Part shown: one piece after another, positions 50,201-58,810 of the stretch | Numbering within the stretch: position 1 is the first letter of the stretch | Layout of the letters: each line of letters opens with the position of its first letter | DNA from: Streptomyces sp. HPF1205 | GTDB taxonomy: Bacteria > Actinomycetota > Actinomycetes > Streptomycetales > Streptomycetaceae | Length of the DNA: 64,000 nt | Assembly (NCBI RefSeq): GCF_020400825.1 | Contig: NZ_JAINVH010000030.1 | Span: forward strand, 31,332-95,331 | Direction: 5' to 3' | Notes under the pieces: generated by a model | Database searches by the model: none | The model's input: only the letters and a program-made list of their open reading frames with translations | Told to the model about the DNA's origin: nothing | Made by a program: the position numbers and the translations under genes

Positions 50201-50595
50201 GGACCGAGACCTTCCTGTTCGCCGGCGTGGCCGGCTTCTTCCTGGTCACCGACGCCTTCTACCTGTGGTGGTCGCACGAGGAGCCGGCCGGCGGCGCGGT
50301 GCTCACGGTGTCGTTCCTGATGTCGTCGGCCATCGCCTTCTTCTTCGCCCGCACCCACCGGCAGCGCGGGATGCGGCCGGAGGACCGCAGGGACGGCGAG
50401 GTCGCCGACCGCGCGGGGCCGATCGACTTCTTCCCGCCGCACAGCCCCTACCCCCCGGTCATCGGCATCGGGGCCGCCCTGACCGCGCTCGGCATCGTCT
50501 TCGGCCTGTGGCTGTTCCTGCTGGGCCTTGGCGTCCTGTTCGGCGCGGTCGGCGGGACCGTCTTCGAGTTCGTGCACCGCGGCGAGCCGCGGTAG
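50197..50595 (+). CDS. ctaF: Cytochrome c oxidase subunit IV, actinobacterial type
   Basis: This 132-residue CtaF has four helices: TFLFAGVAGFFLVTDAFYLWW, a second starting GAVLTVSFLM, then IGAALTALGIVFGLWLFLLG and the final helix. The PIDFFPPHSPYPP segment between helices is typical. It is coupled to ctaD by an ATGA overlap, which makes the compact three-gene set qcrB-ctaD-ctaF. It is a structural subunit of the oxidase. Confidence 0.9.
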   Translation: MRTETFLFAGVAGFFLVTDAFYLWWSHEEPAGGAVLTVSFLMSSAIAFFFARTHRQRGMRPEDRRDGEVADRAGPIDFFPPHSPYPPVIGIGAALTALGIVFGLWLFLLGLGVLFGAVGGTVFEFVHRGEPR

Positions 50596-50596
50596 T

Positions 50597-50645
50597 GCCA
50601 CCGCCCTGCGCGGGTCCGGCCGGGCCGGGCGCGAAGGGCGGCGGT
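50597..50645. terminator. Bulged hairpin between convergent genes
   Basis: CACCGCCCT at 50599-50607 pairs with AGGGCGGCGGTG at 50635-50646 with a small bulge, directly after the ctaF stop and before the convergent small-protein stop. Confidence 0.5.
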
Positions 50646-50651
50646 GCGACG

Positions 50652-50963
50652 TCAGACGCGCGCGGCGGCGACCGGGGCGTCCTCGGCCCGGGTGAGCGCC
50701 GGCCCGGCCGGCGGCACGGGCGGGCACGCGCAGGTGCCCGCCGGGGCGTGCGGACGCACGGCGCCGGACGCCGGGTCGGGCACGGTCACCAGGGCGAGGT
50801 GCGCGGACATGTTGTCGGTCAGCACCTCCTTGAAGAGCCGGAAGCGCCGCAGTTCCACGGCATCGGTCCGCCACATCCGCCCGGTCAGCGACGGTACGAG
50901 CGCGACCACCAGCAAACCGACCGAGGCGCAGCTCAGCGCCACCCACGACAGCACATCCGCCAT
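50652..50963 (-). CDS. Small membrane protein of unknown function
   Basis: This 103-residue protein has one membrane helix at residues 4-24 (VLSWVALSCASVGLLVVALV), then a basic cytoplasmic part (RRFRLFKEVLTDNMSAH) and a Pro/Ala-rich tail with CACPP. The ATG at 50963 has GAGGGAG seven nt upstream. It converges on the accessory oxidase operon. I cannot name a family. The predicted helix and codon use support a real gene, perhaps an oxidase accessory or a stress membrane peptide. Confidence 0.65.
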   Translation of the reverse strand: MADVLSWVALSCASVGLLVVALVPSLTGRMWRTDAVELRRFRLFKEVLTDNMSAHLALVTVPDPASGAVRPHAPAGTCACPPVPPAGPALTRAEDAPVAAARV

Positions 50964-51226
50964 AATCCGACTCCCTCGTCCATGGCTCTTCTCCCTTGTT
51001 CGCCCGGCAGCCTCCCAACGTCTCGGCATATGCCCAGGTCACGGCGATCCGCCCGATTCACACCCCCGTGCCGGGGTGAGTACCCGGATGGTCCATTCGG
51101 AGTTCTTCCCCGATCGTCGCACCGGTCGGCAGCGGGGCAGGTCGGCCGCCCCTCGGCCGGGGACGCCGGCCGTCGGCGGCGCGGGAAGGGGAGGGGCGCG
51201 ACGGGTCGCGCGGCAGGGGCCGCCGG
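50964..51226. other. Intergenic region with hairpin and GGGTAC element
   Basis: This 263-bp gap lies upstream of the small membrane protein gene. CACCCC (51061-51066) and GGGGTG (51073-51078) form a 6-bp hairpin. On the minus strand GGGTAC (51085-51080) fits a stress-sigma -10, although the matching -35 is weak. Confidence 0.35.
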
Positions 51227-52570
51227 TCAGCTCCGCGCGCCTCCCGCCGGGACGAGCCTGACCAGGGAGTTGAGCACGGTGTCGATGGCGTCGTTGGAGG
51301 GCTCGTCGGTGAGGTGGGTGAGCAGCCGGGCGAGGGTGTCCAGGACGACGGGGCTGGCCATGACCCAGCGGTTGAGCAGCGGGCGGTAGCCGACGCGGCT
51401 GAAGACGTGGTCGCCGGCCGCGTTGCCCAGGCGGTAGTAGCGGCCCCAGCGGCGGTTCATCTCCTCCGGATAGCGGCGCAGGGCCCGCTCGCGCGCGGGG
51501 CCGGACGAGCGGGTGAGGGCCAGGGCCACGGTCTCGGCGGCGACTTCGGCCGCTTCCAGCGCCTGGGCTATCCCCTCGCCGCTCCACGGGCTGATCATGC
51601 CGCCGCAGTCGCCGACCAGCAGCAGGCCGCGGGCGTACTGCGGGCGGCGGTTGAAGCCCATGGGCAGTGCGGCGCTGCGCAGCGGCGACTCGGCGTTCTC
51701 CTCGGTCAGGCCCCACTCGGCGGGCAGCCGGGCCAGCCACAGGTCGAGCGAGCCGCGCAGGTCCAGCGCCCCGTGGCGGCGGTGCGGCAGCCCGCCCAGG
51801 CCCACGTTGAGCCGCCCGTCGCCCAGCGGGAAGATCCACCCGTAACCGGGCAGGTCCCGGCCGGTGCGCGAGCAGCGCAGGTCGGCCCACAGCTCCAGGT
51901 ACTCGTCGCGGGAGCGTTCGGGGCTGCGGTAGTAGCGGCGCGCGGCGGTGGCGATGGTGCGGGCCGGGTCGCGCTCCAGACCCATGGCGAGGGCCGTCCT
52001 GGCCGACGCGCCCTCGGCCGCCACGACCAGGGGCGCGTGGAAGACCACCGGGCGGCGGTCCTTGCCGGTCTCGGCGGTGACGCCGGTGATACGGCCGGCC
52101 CGGTCGGTGACGGGCCCGGTGACCTTCGTGCCCACCCGCAGCCGGGCGCCGGCCGCGGTGGCGTGGCGGACCAGTATCTCGTCGAAGTCGTGCCGGGTGC
52201 GGGTGAGCCCGAAGTCGGGGTAGCGGCCGAGCGCGGGCCAGTCGATGTGGACCTGCCGGCCCCGGCACACCCAGCGCATGCCGCGCGAGCGCTTCCAGCC
52301 GGGGGCGTCGATGTCGATGCCCATCCGCACCAACTGGTGGACCCCGCGCGGGGTCAGGCCGTCGCCGCACACCTTCTCGCGGGGGAAGTCGCCCTTCTCC
52401 AGCAGCAGGACGTCGATCCCGGCCCTGGCCAGGTGCAGCGCCGCGGCGGAACCGGCCGGTCCGGCGCCCACCACGAGAACTTGTGCCTGCTCGCCGGATC
52501 CGGCGCCGTCGCCCGATCCGCCGGTGTCCGGGCCGTCCTGCGGCGTGTGCGGCTGCGTTGTCGGACCCAC
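51227..52570 (-). CDS. Geranylgeranyl reductase family flavoprotein
   Basis: This 447-residue FAD enzyme of the geranylgeranyl-reductase/digeranylgeranylglycerophospholipid-reductase group has the dinucleotide fold VVGAGPAGSAAALHLARAG (residues 32-50) preceded by a 25-residue Gly-rich leader. EKVCGDGLTPRGV is the family's Cys-containing motif, and LLVGDCGGMISPWSGEGI binds FAD. In Streptomyces this group may reduce menaquinone side chains or other polyprenyl chains. The GTG at 52570 has GGGAGG upstream. Its position next to a quinol-oxidase operon makes menaquinone an attractive substrate, but that is inference. Confidence 0.88.
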   Translation of the reverse strand: MGPTTQPHTPQDGPDTGGSGDGAGSGEQAQVLVVGAGPAGSAAALHLARAGIDVLLLEKGDFPREKVCGDGLTPRGVHQLVRMGIDIDAPGWKRSRGMRWVCRGRQVHIDWPALGRYPDFGLTRTRHDFDEILVRHATAAGARLRVGTKVTGPVTDRAGRITGVTAETGKDRRPVVFHAPLVVAAEGASARTALAMGLERDPARTIATAARRYYRSPERSRDEYLELWADLRCSRTGRDLPGYGWIFPLGDGRLNVGLGGLPHRRHGALDLRGSLDLWLARLPAEWGLTEENAESPLRSAALPMGFNRRPQYARGLLLVGDCGGMISPWSGEGIAQALEAAEVAAETVALALTRSSGPARERALRRYPEEMNRRWGRYYRLGNAAGDHVFSRVGYRPLLNRWVMASPVVLDTLARLLTHLTDEPSNDAIDTVLNSLVRLVPAGGARS

Positions 52571-52645
52571 GGATTCCTCCCGGCGTCGAGTGGCACGGCC
52601 TCCCGATCCCTACCCGCCCGCGCGCGTCCTCGACCTTCGCGTCCG

Positions 52646-53140
52646 TCAGGGATGGGGCGGCGGGGGCGGGATGGTGTCCGTGCCGGGCGCCGCGTCCGGC
52701 CAGACCAGCAGCACCGGGCAGGGGGCGTGGTCCACGATGAACCGGCTGTGCGGGCCAAGGCTGTGCGGACCCAGGCGGCTGCGGTCGCCGTCGCGGGCCA
52801 GCACGAGCAGGTCGGCCCCCTCCGCGGCGGCCACCACCTCGCGTTCGACCCGCCCGGTGCGCTGCTCGCGCGTGCAGGGCCGGCCCAGCCGCTCGGCGGC
52901 CGCCGCGAGGACGCGTTCACCGGCCTCGGCGGCCTCGTGCGCCACGAGCACGCCGGGGTCGCGGTCCGGCCGCCCCCGGCCGAGCAGCCCGGCGAACGCC
53001 CCGTGTGCGGTGCCCGGCGCCCCGCCTCCGGGCACGTGCAGCAGGACGACCGACGCTTCGGCCGGGGCGTGCGCGCGCACGGCGTCCACGCAGGCCGGCC
53101 AGGTGGCCTCGTCGATCCACGCGACCACGGTCCTCACCAC
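52646..53140 (-). CDS. Universal stress protein family
   Basis: This UspA-type protein of 164 residues begins VVRTVVAWIDEATWPACVDAVRAH. The nucleotide-binding pattern GADLLVLARDG...SRLGPHSLG...FIVDHAPCPVLLVW near the end corresponds to the G-2x-G-9x-G(S/T) loop, with partial changes. Such proteins bind ATP and are induced by stress, starvation and low oxygen. The start is a GTG at 53140 or 53137; GGGAGG lies just upstream. It is placed between a flavoprotein and an ion permease, all on the minus strand. Confidence 0.85.
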   Translation of the reverse strand: MVRTVVAWIDEATWPACVDAVRAHAPAEASVVLLHVPGGGAPGTAHGAFAGLLGRGRPDRDPGVLVAHEAAEAGERVLAAAAERLGRPCTREQRTGRVEREVVAAAEGADLLVLARDGDRSRLGPHSLGPHSRFIVDHAPCPVLLVWPDAAPGTDTIPPPPPHP

Positions 53141-53180
53141 GCCCACCTCCCGGCCGCAGCCCTCGCACCGTCACATCCGT

Positions 53181-54437
53181 TCAGGCGCCGATCACCTTCA
53201 GCGACCCCCACAGTGCCACCACGGCGAGCAGCAGCGCCGGAGGCACGGCGAGCAGTCCCAGCCGGGTGAACTCCCCGAGATCGACCTCGGCTTGGTGTTC
53301 GCGGACGATACGCCGCCACAGCAGCGTGGCCAAGGAGCCCGCGTACGTGAGGTTGGGGCCGATGTTGACGCCGAGGAGGACCGCGAGGACCGCGCCCGGT
53401 CCGCCGGGCGCGGCCAGCGGGAGCAGGACAAGGACGGCCGGCAGATTGTTGATGAGGTTGGCCAGGGCGGCGGCCAGGCCCGCGAGTGCCAGCAGCGCCG
53501 GCAGCCCCGTACCGGAGGGCACCAGGTGGCCGAGGGCGGAGGCGAGACCGTTGTCGACCAGGGAACGCACCACGATGCCCAGGCACAGCACGAAGGCGAG
53601 GAACGGCACGGCGGCCGACCGCGCCACGGCGCGGGCGGTGGTACGGCGCCGGGCCAGCGCGCGCACGGCGAGGACGGCGGCCCCGGCGAACGCCGCCCAG
53701 GCCGCGTTGACGCCGAACACCGAGGTCAGGACGAAGCCGCCGAGGGTACCCGCCACCGTGGCGAGGGCGAACAGCGGCATCGGCGGCGGCCGGTCGGCGG
53801 GCGGCGGCTGCGCGGCGGCCGCCAGATCGGCGGCGAAGAAGCGCCGCAGGACCGCGTACTCCACGCCGATCGCCACCACCCAGGGCAGCGCCATCAGCGC
53901 GGCGAACCGGGTGAAGCTCAGGCCTCCGGCGGCCAGGGCGAGCAGGTTGGTCAGGTTGGACACGGGCAGCAGCACCGAGGCGGTGTTGGACAGGTGGGTG
54001 CAGGCGTAGACGTGCGGCTTGGGCCGCGTGCCGAGCCTGGCGGCGGTGGCGAACACCACAGGGGTCAGCAGCACCACCGTGGCGTCCAGGCTCAGCACCG
54101 CGGTGGTCGCCGACGCCAGGGCGAACACCTGGACCAGCAGCCGCCTCGGCCGGGCGCCCGCGGTGCGCGCCATCCATCCGCCGCACGCCGTGAACAGCCC
54201 GTCGTCGGCGCACAGTTGGGCCATCACCAGGACGGCGGCGAGGAAGCCGATGACCGGGCCGAGCCGCTGCGCCTCCTCCCGCGCGTGGTCCAGCGGGATC
54301 GCCCCGGTGGCGATGAGCAAGGCCGCGGCCGGCACGGCCACCGCCGCCTCCGGCAGCCCCCAGGGCCGGACGACGGCGCAGCCCAGCACCGCGAGCAGCA
54401 TCACGGCGCTCAGCGCCTCCGCGAGACCCCCGCTCAT
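53181..54437 (-). CDS. SLC13/ArsB-type ion permease
   Basis: This 418-residue membrane protein has about 11-12 helices and the ArsB/NhaD-SLC13 (IT superfamily) pattern. LSLDATVVLLTPVVFATA lies in the first half, and NLINNLPAVLVLLPLA and LGVNIGPNLTYAGSLATLLW in the second; these are the paired hairpin motifs. The ion (arsenite, sodium/proton or dicarboxylate) cannot be told. Related genes with no arsR or arsC nearby are often called arsenic transporters without proof. The start ATG at 54437 is preceded by a 314-bp gap. Confidence 0.87.
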   Translation of the reverse strand: MSGGLAEALSAVMLLAVLGCAVVRPWGLPEAAVAVPAAALLIATGAIPLDHAREEAQRLGPVIGFLAAVLVMAQLCADDGLFTACGGWMARTAGARPRRLLVQVFALASATTAVLSLDATVVLLTPVVFATAARLGTRPKPHVYACTHLSNTASVLLPVSNLTNLLALAAGGLSFTRFAALMALPWVVAIGVEYAVLRRFFAADLAAAAQPPPADRPPPMPLFALATVAGTLGGFVLTSVFGVNAAWAAFAGAAVLAVRALARRRTTARAVARSAAVPFLAFVLCLGIVVRSLVDNGLASALGHLVPSGTGLPALLALAGLAAALANLINNLPAVLVLLPLAAPGGPGAVLAVLLGVNIGPNLTYAGSLATLLWRRIVREHQAEVDLGEFTRLGLLAVPPALLLAVVALWGSLKVIGA

Positions 54438-54751
54438 CGGCCGTCCATCCCGCCCCGCTCCCGATCCCGTGTGCCTGCCGCCGTTCGCCGGCCACCGGCC
54501 GCCCGCGCCGGGCCCGGCGGCGAACGCCCCTTCCGCGCGGGCGTCCCTGTCGGGCCCGTGTGCAGGGAGTCTGTCATGCGGAGGAACGGCGTCCGGTGAG
54601 GGGGCCGGTCAGCGGCGGGTCCCGGTGGCGCGGACGGTCCCCGGCGAACCGCGCGGGTCCTATTGCCGCTTCAGGGATACGGGGACGCGGAGGTACGGGC
54701 GCTTCGGACGTTCCGGCGCTCGGACGTCCGGGCGTTCAGGCGTTCAGACGT
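54438..54751. repeat. Intergenic region with 10-bp tandem repeats
   Basis: No gene was recognised in this 314-bp gap. The part near 54692-54751, and reaching the 3' end of the phosphatase gene, is an array of about seven degenerate 10-bp units of the form GCGTTCAGGC or ACGTTCCGGC. Their number and phase vary. Confidence 0.6.
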
Positions 54752-56869
54752 TCAGGCGTTCAGGCGCAGCAGCAGCAGGGCGATGTCGTCCGGGTGGTAG
54801 CCGGTGGGCCGGGCGTGGTGCACCAGGGAGTCGATGACGGCGTCGAGGTCGCGCGCGTCCGTCCCCGAAAGGTGCTCGGCCAGTCCCCGGGTGGCGCGGT
54901 CCAGGTCGGCGCCGGGCGTCTCGACCAGGCCGTCGGTGTAGAGGGCCAGCAGGGATTCATGGGGCAGCCGCAGGGAGGCGGTGGGGAAGGTCTCGTCGCG
55001 GTAGACGCCGAGCATCGGGCCGGGTTCGACGTCGATGATCTCGGCGGGGCGCCCGCCCGCGCGCAGCAGCGGCGGCGGATGGCCGGCGCTGGACATGGTC
55101 ACGCGCCGGTCGGCCAGGTCGATGTGCGCGTAGAGGCAGGAGACCAGCAGGCCGGGGTCGAGGTCGTTCAGCAGCCGGTTGGTGCGGGCCAGCACCTCGT
55201 CCGGCGCGCCGCCGGAGGTCGAGTGGGCGTGCACGGCGGTGCGCACCTGGCCCATGAGCGCCGCGGCGGCCACGTTGTGGCCCTGGACGTCGCCGATGAC
55301 GGCGGCGCAGGTGTGCGGGTCCAGGCAGATCAGGTCGTAGAAGTCGCCGCCGATGTCCATGCCGTGGGTGGCGGGCAGGTAGCGTCCCGCCACGTCCAGT
55401 CCGGCCGGGCTGGGCAGGACGTGCGGCAGCAGGGCCTGCTGGAGGCCGTGCGCGAGCGCCTTCTTGGCGTCGTACAGCCGGGCCCGGTCCAGCGCCTGGG
55501 CGACCAGGCCGGCCAGGGAGGTCAGTACCGCCCGCTCGTCGGCGGTGAAGGCGTGCGGGTGGTCGTAGGTGAGGGCCCAGGCACCCACCGGCTGTCCGGA
55601 CACGACCAGCGGCATGAACGCCCAGGCCTTCTTGTCGCTCTTCACGGACGCCAGCGGAAAGGCCCGGGTCAGCTCGTCCCGGCTGTCGAAGAACGCCGGA
55701 ACTCCGGTGGTCATCACGTGGCCGGCCGGGGCGAGCCGGGAGTCGATCGGCAGCGCGTCGAGCCGCTCGACGGCCGCGGCGTCGTAGCCGCGGTGACCGA
55801 GGATGCGCAGCCGTCCGCCCTCGGCGATGGAAAGGATCAGGCCGTGCGCGCCGAAGGCCGGCATGATCTGGTCGGCGACCCTGTCCACCACGTCCTGCAC
55901 GCCGACCGCCTCGGTGAGCCCCGCGGCCAGGTGCATGAGCTGGTAGAGCCGGCCCGCGCCGGTCGGCACGGCCCCGGGCGTGAGCGGCCTGGGCCGCTGC
56001 TGCGGGTGGTGCCCGGGATCGGCGGGGAAGATGCGGACGCTGATGCCGCTGGCGTCCGGGTACAGCTCGAAGCGCAGCCAGCGGTCCGGCGGCCGCAGGG
56101 CCAGGTACGAGGTCGGTTCGCGGCTGATGACGGCGCTGCGGTAGTAGTCCTCGTACACCGGGTCGTCCAGCCAGGGCAGGGACTGCCACGGCAGCGTGTC
56201 CAGCAGCTGGTCGCGGTCGCCGCCCAGCAGTTCGGCGGCGGCGGCGGTGATGAAGGTGATCCGCCCCTCCAGATCCAGTGCCACGCCGCCGCCGGGCAGG
56301 CGCTCGGCGAAGTCGGCGGCGGCCGGGGAGGGCGACGGCGGCGCCTGGACCGGCTGGGTGACCACCACCCGCGGCTCGTCGGGCAGCGGCAGCGGCCGCC
56401 TGGTGCGGGCGATCTCCTCCAGCAGCCGTCCGATGCGCCGCCCGCTGGAGGTGATGTGCCCGCGCCTGCGCGGCGTGAGGTGCGGTGCCTGCCCGCCGGG
56501 CCACGCCAGCAGCAGCACCCCGACCGGCCGGTCGGTACCCGGCACGGGGACGGCGGCGAGCGAGAAGCGGTACGGCAGGGCCACCGCGGCGCTGGGGTAG
56601 TCCCGCACCAGCTCCTCCTGGCCGCCCACCCACACCACCCGGTGCTCGCGGACCGCGTCGGCCACCGGCAGGCGGGCGGCCAGGGAGACCCGGGTCCAGG
56701 GGTCGAGGACGTCGGTGGGGAAGCCCGTCATCACGACCAGCCGCAGCACCGGCTCCTGCGGGGCGAGCAGGTAGATCCCGCCCACGGACGCGCCGGTGTC
56801 GCGCACGACGCTCGTCAGTGCCGAGTCGAGCAGCTCGGCGCCGTGCACGTCCTCGACCTGTCCGGCCAT
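54752..56869 (-). CDS. SpoIIE-type PP2C phosphatase with GAF/PAS sensor domains
   Basis: This 705-residue regulatory Ser/Thr phosphatase starts with a GAF domain (about 10-150), then a PAS segment (about 180-280; FITAAAAELLGGDRDQLLDTLPW) and a second GAF (about 320-470). It ends in a PP2C/SpoIIE domain (about 490-705) with metal-binding motifs MDIGGDFYDL, AAVIGDVQGHN, LYTDGLVETPG and HPDDIALLLL. In partner-switch systems such enzymes dephosphorylate a STAS anti-sigma antagonist; one is encoded 0.7 kb upstream. The ATG at 56869 has AAGAGGTG five nt upstream. The input signal is not known. Confidence 0.92.
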   Translation of the reverse strand: MAGQVEDVHGAELLDSALTSVVRDTGASVGGIYLLAPQEPVLRLVVMTGFPTDVLDPWTRVSLAARLPVADAVREHRVVWVGGQEELVRDYPSAAVALPYRFSLAAVPVPGTDRPVGVLLLAWPGGQAPHLTPRRRGHITSSGRRIGRLLEEIARTRRPLPLPDEPRVVVTQPVQAPPSPSPAAADFAERLPGGGVALDLEGRITFITAAAAELLGGDRDQLLDTLPWQSLPWLDDPVYEDYYRSAVISREPTSYLALRPPDRWLRFELYPDASGISVRIFPADPGHHPQQRPRPLTPGAVPTGAGRLYQLMHLAAGLTEAVGVQDVVDRVADQIMPAFGAHGLILSIAEGGRLRILGHRGYDAAAVERLDALPIDSRLAPAGHVMTTGVPAFFDSRDELTRAFPLASVKSDKKAWAFMPLVVSGQPVGAWALTYDHPHAFTADERAVLTSLAGLVAQALDRARLYDAKKALAHGLQQALLPHVLPSPAGLDVAGRYLPATHGMDIGGDFYDLICLDPHTCAAVIGDVQGHNVAAAALMGQVRTAVHAHSTSGGAPDEVLARTNRLLNDLDPGLLVSCLYAHIDLADRRVTMSSAGHPPPLLRAGGRPAEIIDVEPGPMLGVYRDETFPTASLRLPHESLLALYTDGLVETPGADLDRATRGLAEHLSGTDARDLDAVIDSLVHHARPTGYHPDDIALLLLRLNA

Positions 56870-57152
56870 ACCGCACCTCTTGCCAGGCCAGGTTCCCGCG
56901 GTCCCCGCCGGGCACCCGCTCCGATCGCCGGCCGCGGTGGGCATCCGCCCACGCTGAAAACCTATGCCCGCGCGGGCGCGACCGCCACCTCGGGAGCGCC
57001 GGGCCGCCGCGCCCGGCCGGTGGCGGCCACGACGGAACCGGGCGAGGGAAACGGGCGCGGCCCACCGCGACGGGCCGGCGGCGGCCGAGGTCCGCCGCCC
57101 ACGGGAACCGGGAAACGGCGGCCCCGCGCCGGTTCCGGTGGCGGTGGACGGG

Positions 57153-57437
57153 TCAGAACTCCACGTCCTTGGCGTTCTCGGCGGCGTCGGACGTGCCGGC
57201 GCGCAGGAGCTGCTTGCCGAGGTCGAGAAGGGCGCGCCCGGCCGCGTACTCGTCGCCGATGTCCGGGGCCGGGGGGTCGTGCGGGTTGCGGTGGGCGCTG
57301 GTGTGGCAGGCCAGGGTCCGGTGGCCGGTGTCGAGGTAGGCGTCCACGGACGTCGAGTCCATGTCCTCCTCGACGATGTCGAGCCTGAGGGTCCACGTCT
57401 TGCTGCGCGCGGGCATCCCGGTGTCCTGCTGCGTCAT
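57153..57437 (-). CDS. DUF1876 dsRBD-like protein
   Basis: This 94-residue protein of DUF1876 (double-stranded RNA-binding-like fold) has the family blocks KTWTLRLDIVEEDMDSTSVDAYLDTG and AGRALLDLGKQLL. Such genes are abundant and stress-linked in Streptomyces; no molecular function is proven. The ATG at 57437 is supported by a GGAAGGGGGA SD. It lies between a PP2C phosphatase and a STAS protein, all on the minus strand. Confidence 0.88.
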   Translation of the reverse strand: MTQQDTGMPARSKTWTLRLDIVEEDMDSTSVDAYLDTGHRTLACHTSAHRNPHDPPAPDIGDEYAAGRALLDLGKQLLRAGTSDAAENAKDVEF

Positions 57438-57592
57438 GACGTCCGTCCCCCTTCCTGGGTTCCTTCTGGTGCGTACGTGCTCGGGCCGGCGGCGGGACGA
57501 CGGGATTGACGGCATCCCTCGTCCCTCCTCGTAGCCCTCTGCTGGGTTCCCTTTCCAGCGTCGCGCCGGTCATGCGGAGCGGCGGGCGCCGG

Positions 57593-58033
57593 TCAGGCCA
57601 CGGCGGGGCCCGGCAGCAGGACCCCGTGCCCGGGGACGAGGGCGGCTTCCAGCGTCGGGCGGACGGTGAAGACCCGGTCGGTGCCGGTGAGCCGCAGCAG
57701 GCGCCGGGTCTGCGCCGGGGGTCCGGCCAGGACGAGGCGGACGCCGGCGGTCCGGGCGTCGAGGCGGGTTTCCAGCAGGGCGTTGAGGACCGTCGAGTCG
57801 CAGAAGCCGAGAGCGGTGAGGTCCACGACGAGCATGACCGGGCGGATCCCGACGACGGTCCGCAGGGCCCGGTGGAGCGAGGCGCGCCGGGCCACGGTCA
57901 CCTCGCCGGCCAGGCGCAGGACGAGGGTGCCGTCGCTCAGGGCGGCGGTGCTCGCCCGCAGCGGCGGATCGCCGGCGGGCCGGGCTCCGGTGGGACGGCC
58001 CGATGACGCGGACGGCATGAACGGGCTTCGCAT
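57593..58033 (-). CDS. STAS-domain anti-sigma factor antagonist
   Basis: This 146-residue protein carries a RsbV/SpoIIAA-like STAS domain (about residues 35-135) after a 30-residue disordered leader. The regulatory Ser lies in GFCDSTVLNALLET. When unphosphorylated, such proteins bind an anti-sigma kinase and free a sigma factor. A SpoIIE-type phosphatase is encoded downstream, which would remove the phosphate. The matching kinase is not adjacent; the nearest RsbW-like gene is 55 kb away. The ATG at 58033 has AAGGGAG eight nt upstream. Confidence 0.9.
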   Translation of the reverse strand: MRSPFMPSASSGRPTGARPAGDPPLRASTAALSDGTLVLRLAGEVTVARRASLHRALRTVVGIRPVMLVVDLTALGFCDSTVLNALLETRLDARTAGVRLVLAGPPAQTRRLLRLTGTDRVFTVRPTLEAALVPGHGVLLPGPAVA

Positions 58034-58187
58034 GAGCGGGCTCCCTTCGCGCGGAAGCTGCCCCTGTACGATCGTCTCTCCGTTCGCACCCCCGTGGCCA
58101 CCCGGGGGCGGGCGAAATCGGGACGGACCGGCGGCGCCCGGGGTCCGTCCCGGGCCGGTCCCGGATCGGTTTCGGGTGAGTCCCGGG

Positions 58188-58481
58188 TCAGTCCCGGGGC
58201 AGCAGCGGTCCGAGCGGTCCGAGATCGAGGTTGAGGTCCTCGCGGCGCAGTCCGTGGCTCTCGCACAGGCCGGTCATCCGGTCGTCGAGCGCCATGAGCG
58301 TGCGGCCGATGCTCTCCTCCTGCTCCTCGGTGAGGTCGCCCCGGTCCACCCGGCGCAGGGCCTGCCGCTCCATCAGCTCGCGCAGCAGCTCGACAACGGT
58401 CAGCACGAGTTTCATCAGGTCGCGCTCGACGGTGTCCTGGTCGAACTCGACCCGGCCGCGGTGCGGCGCGGGCTCGGTCAC
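58188..58481 (-). CDS. gvpK: Gas vesicle protein GvpK
   Basis: GvpK is a small essential accessory of gas-vesicle assembly. The 97-residue protein has the family helices VERDLMKLVLTVVELLRELMERQALRRV and the conserved end REDLNLDLGPLGPLL. The GTG at 58481 overlaps the gvpS stop as GTGA. It is the last gene of the ten-gene minus-strand locus. Confidence 0.93.
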   Translation of the reverse strand: MTEPAPHRGRVEFDQDTVERDLMKLVLTVVELLRELMERQALRRVDRGDLTEEQEESIGRTLMALDDRMTGLCESHGLRREDLNLDLGPLGPLLPRD

Positions 58482-58810
58482 GGCGTGTCTCCCTCCCGGG
58501 ACGCGCGGGCCTGCGGGCCGATCGAGGTGATCAGCGCGCGCAGATGGATACGGACCAGGTCGACGTCGGCGATCCGCAGCGTCAGCTCGCCCGCGATCAC
58601 CACGCCCCCGGCGAGCAGCCGGTCGAGCAGGTCGACCAGCGCGACCTGACGCGCGGCGAACGGCCCCGAGGGCGGCGCGGTGGCCGGGTCGGCGGCCGGC
58701 GGCAGGCCGGGCGTACGGAACGCGGGAGCGGCCTCGGGCGCCCACTCGGCCTCGGGCGCCCGTTCGGCACCGGGCGCCTCGTCGGCCGCGGGGCGGGCGG
58801 CGGGTGTCAC
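58478..58810 (-). CDS. gvpS: Gas vesicle protein GvpS (GvpA/J-like)
   Basis: This 110-residue GvpA/GvpJ/GvpM-family minor vesicle protein has a C-terminal shell-like domain (VALVDLLDRLLAGGVVIAGELTLRIADVDLVRIHLRALI is split by the beta turns, residues 55-95). A 50-residue Ala/Pro/Glu leader precedes it and contains short AEWAPEA repeats. The GTG at 58810 overlaps the gvpL stop and gvpK overlaps its own stop. The name follows the S. coelicolor gene order. Confidence 0.9.
   Translation of the reverse strand: MTPAARPAADEAPGAERAPEAEWAPEAAPAFRTPGLPPAADPATAPPSGPFAARQVALVDLLDRLLAGGVVIAGELTLRIADVDLVRIHLRALITSIGPQARASREGDTP

Noticed and set aside
53181..54437. Arsenic resistance operon
   Set aside because: The permease is ArsB-like only at the superfamily level and no arsR, arsC or arsT gene is adjacent.
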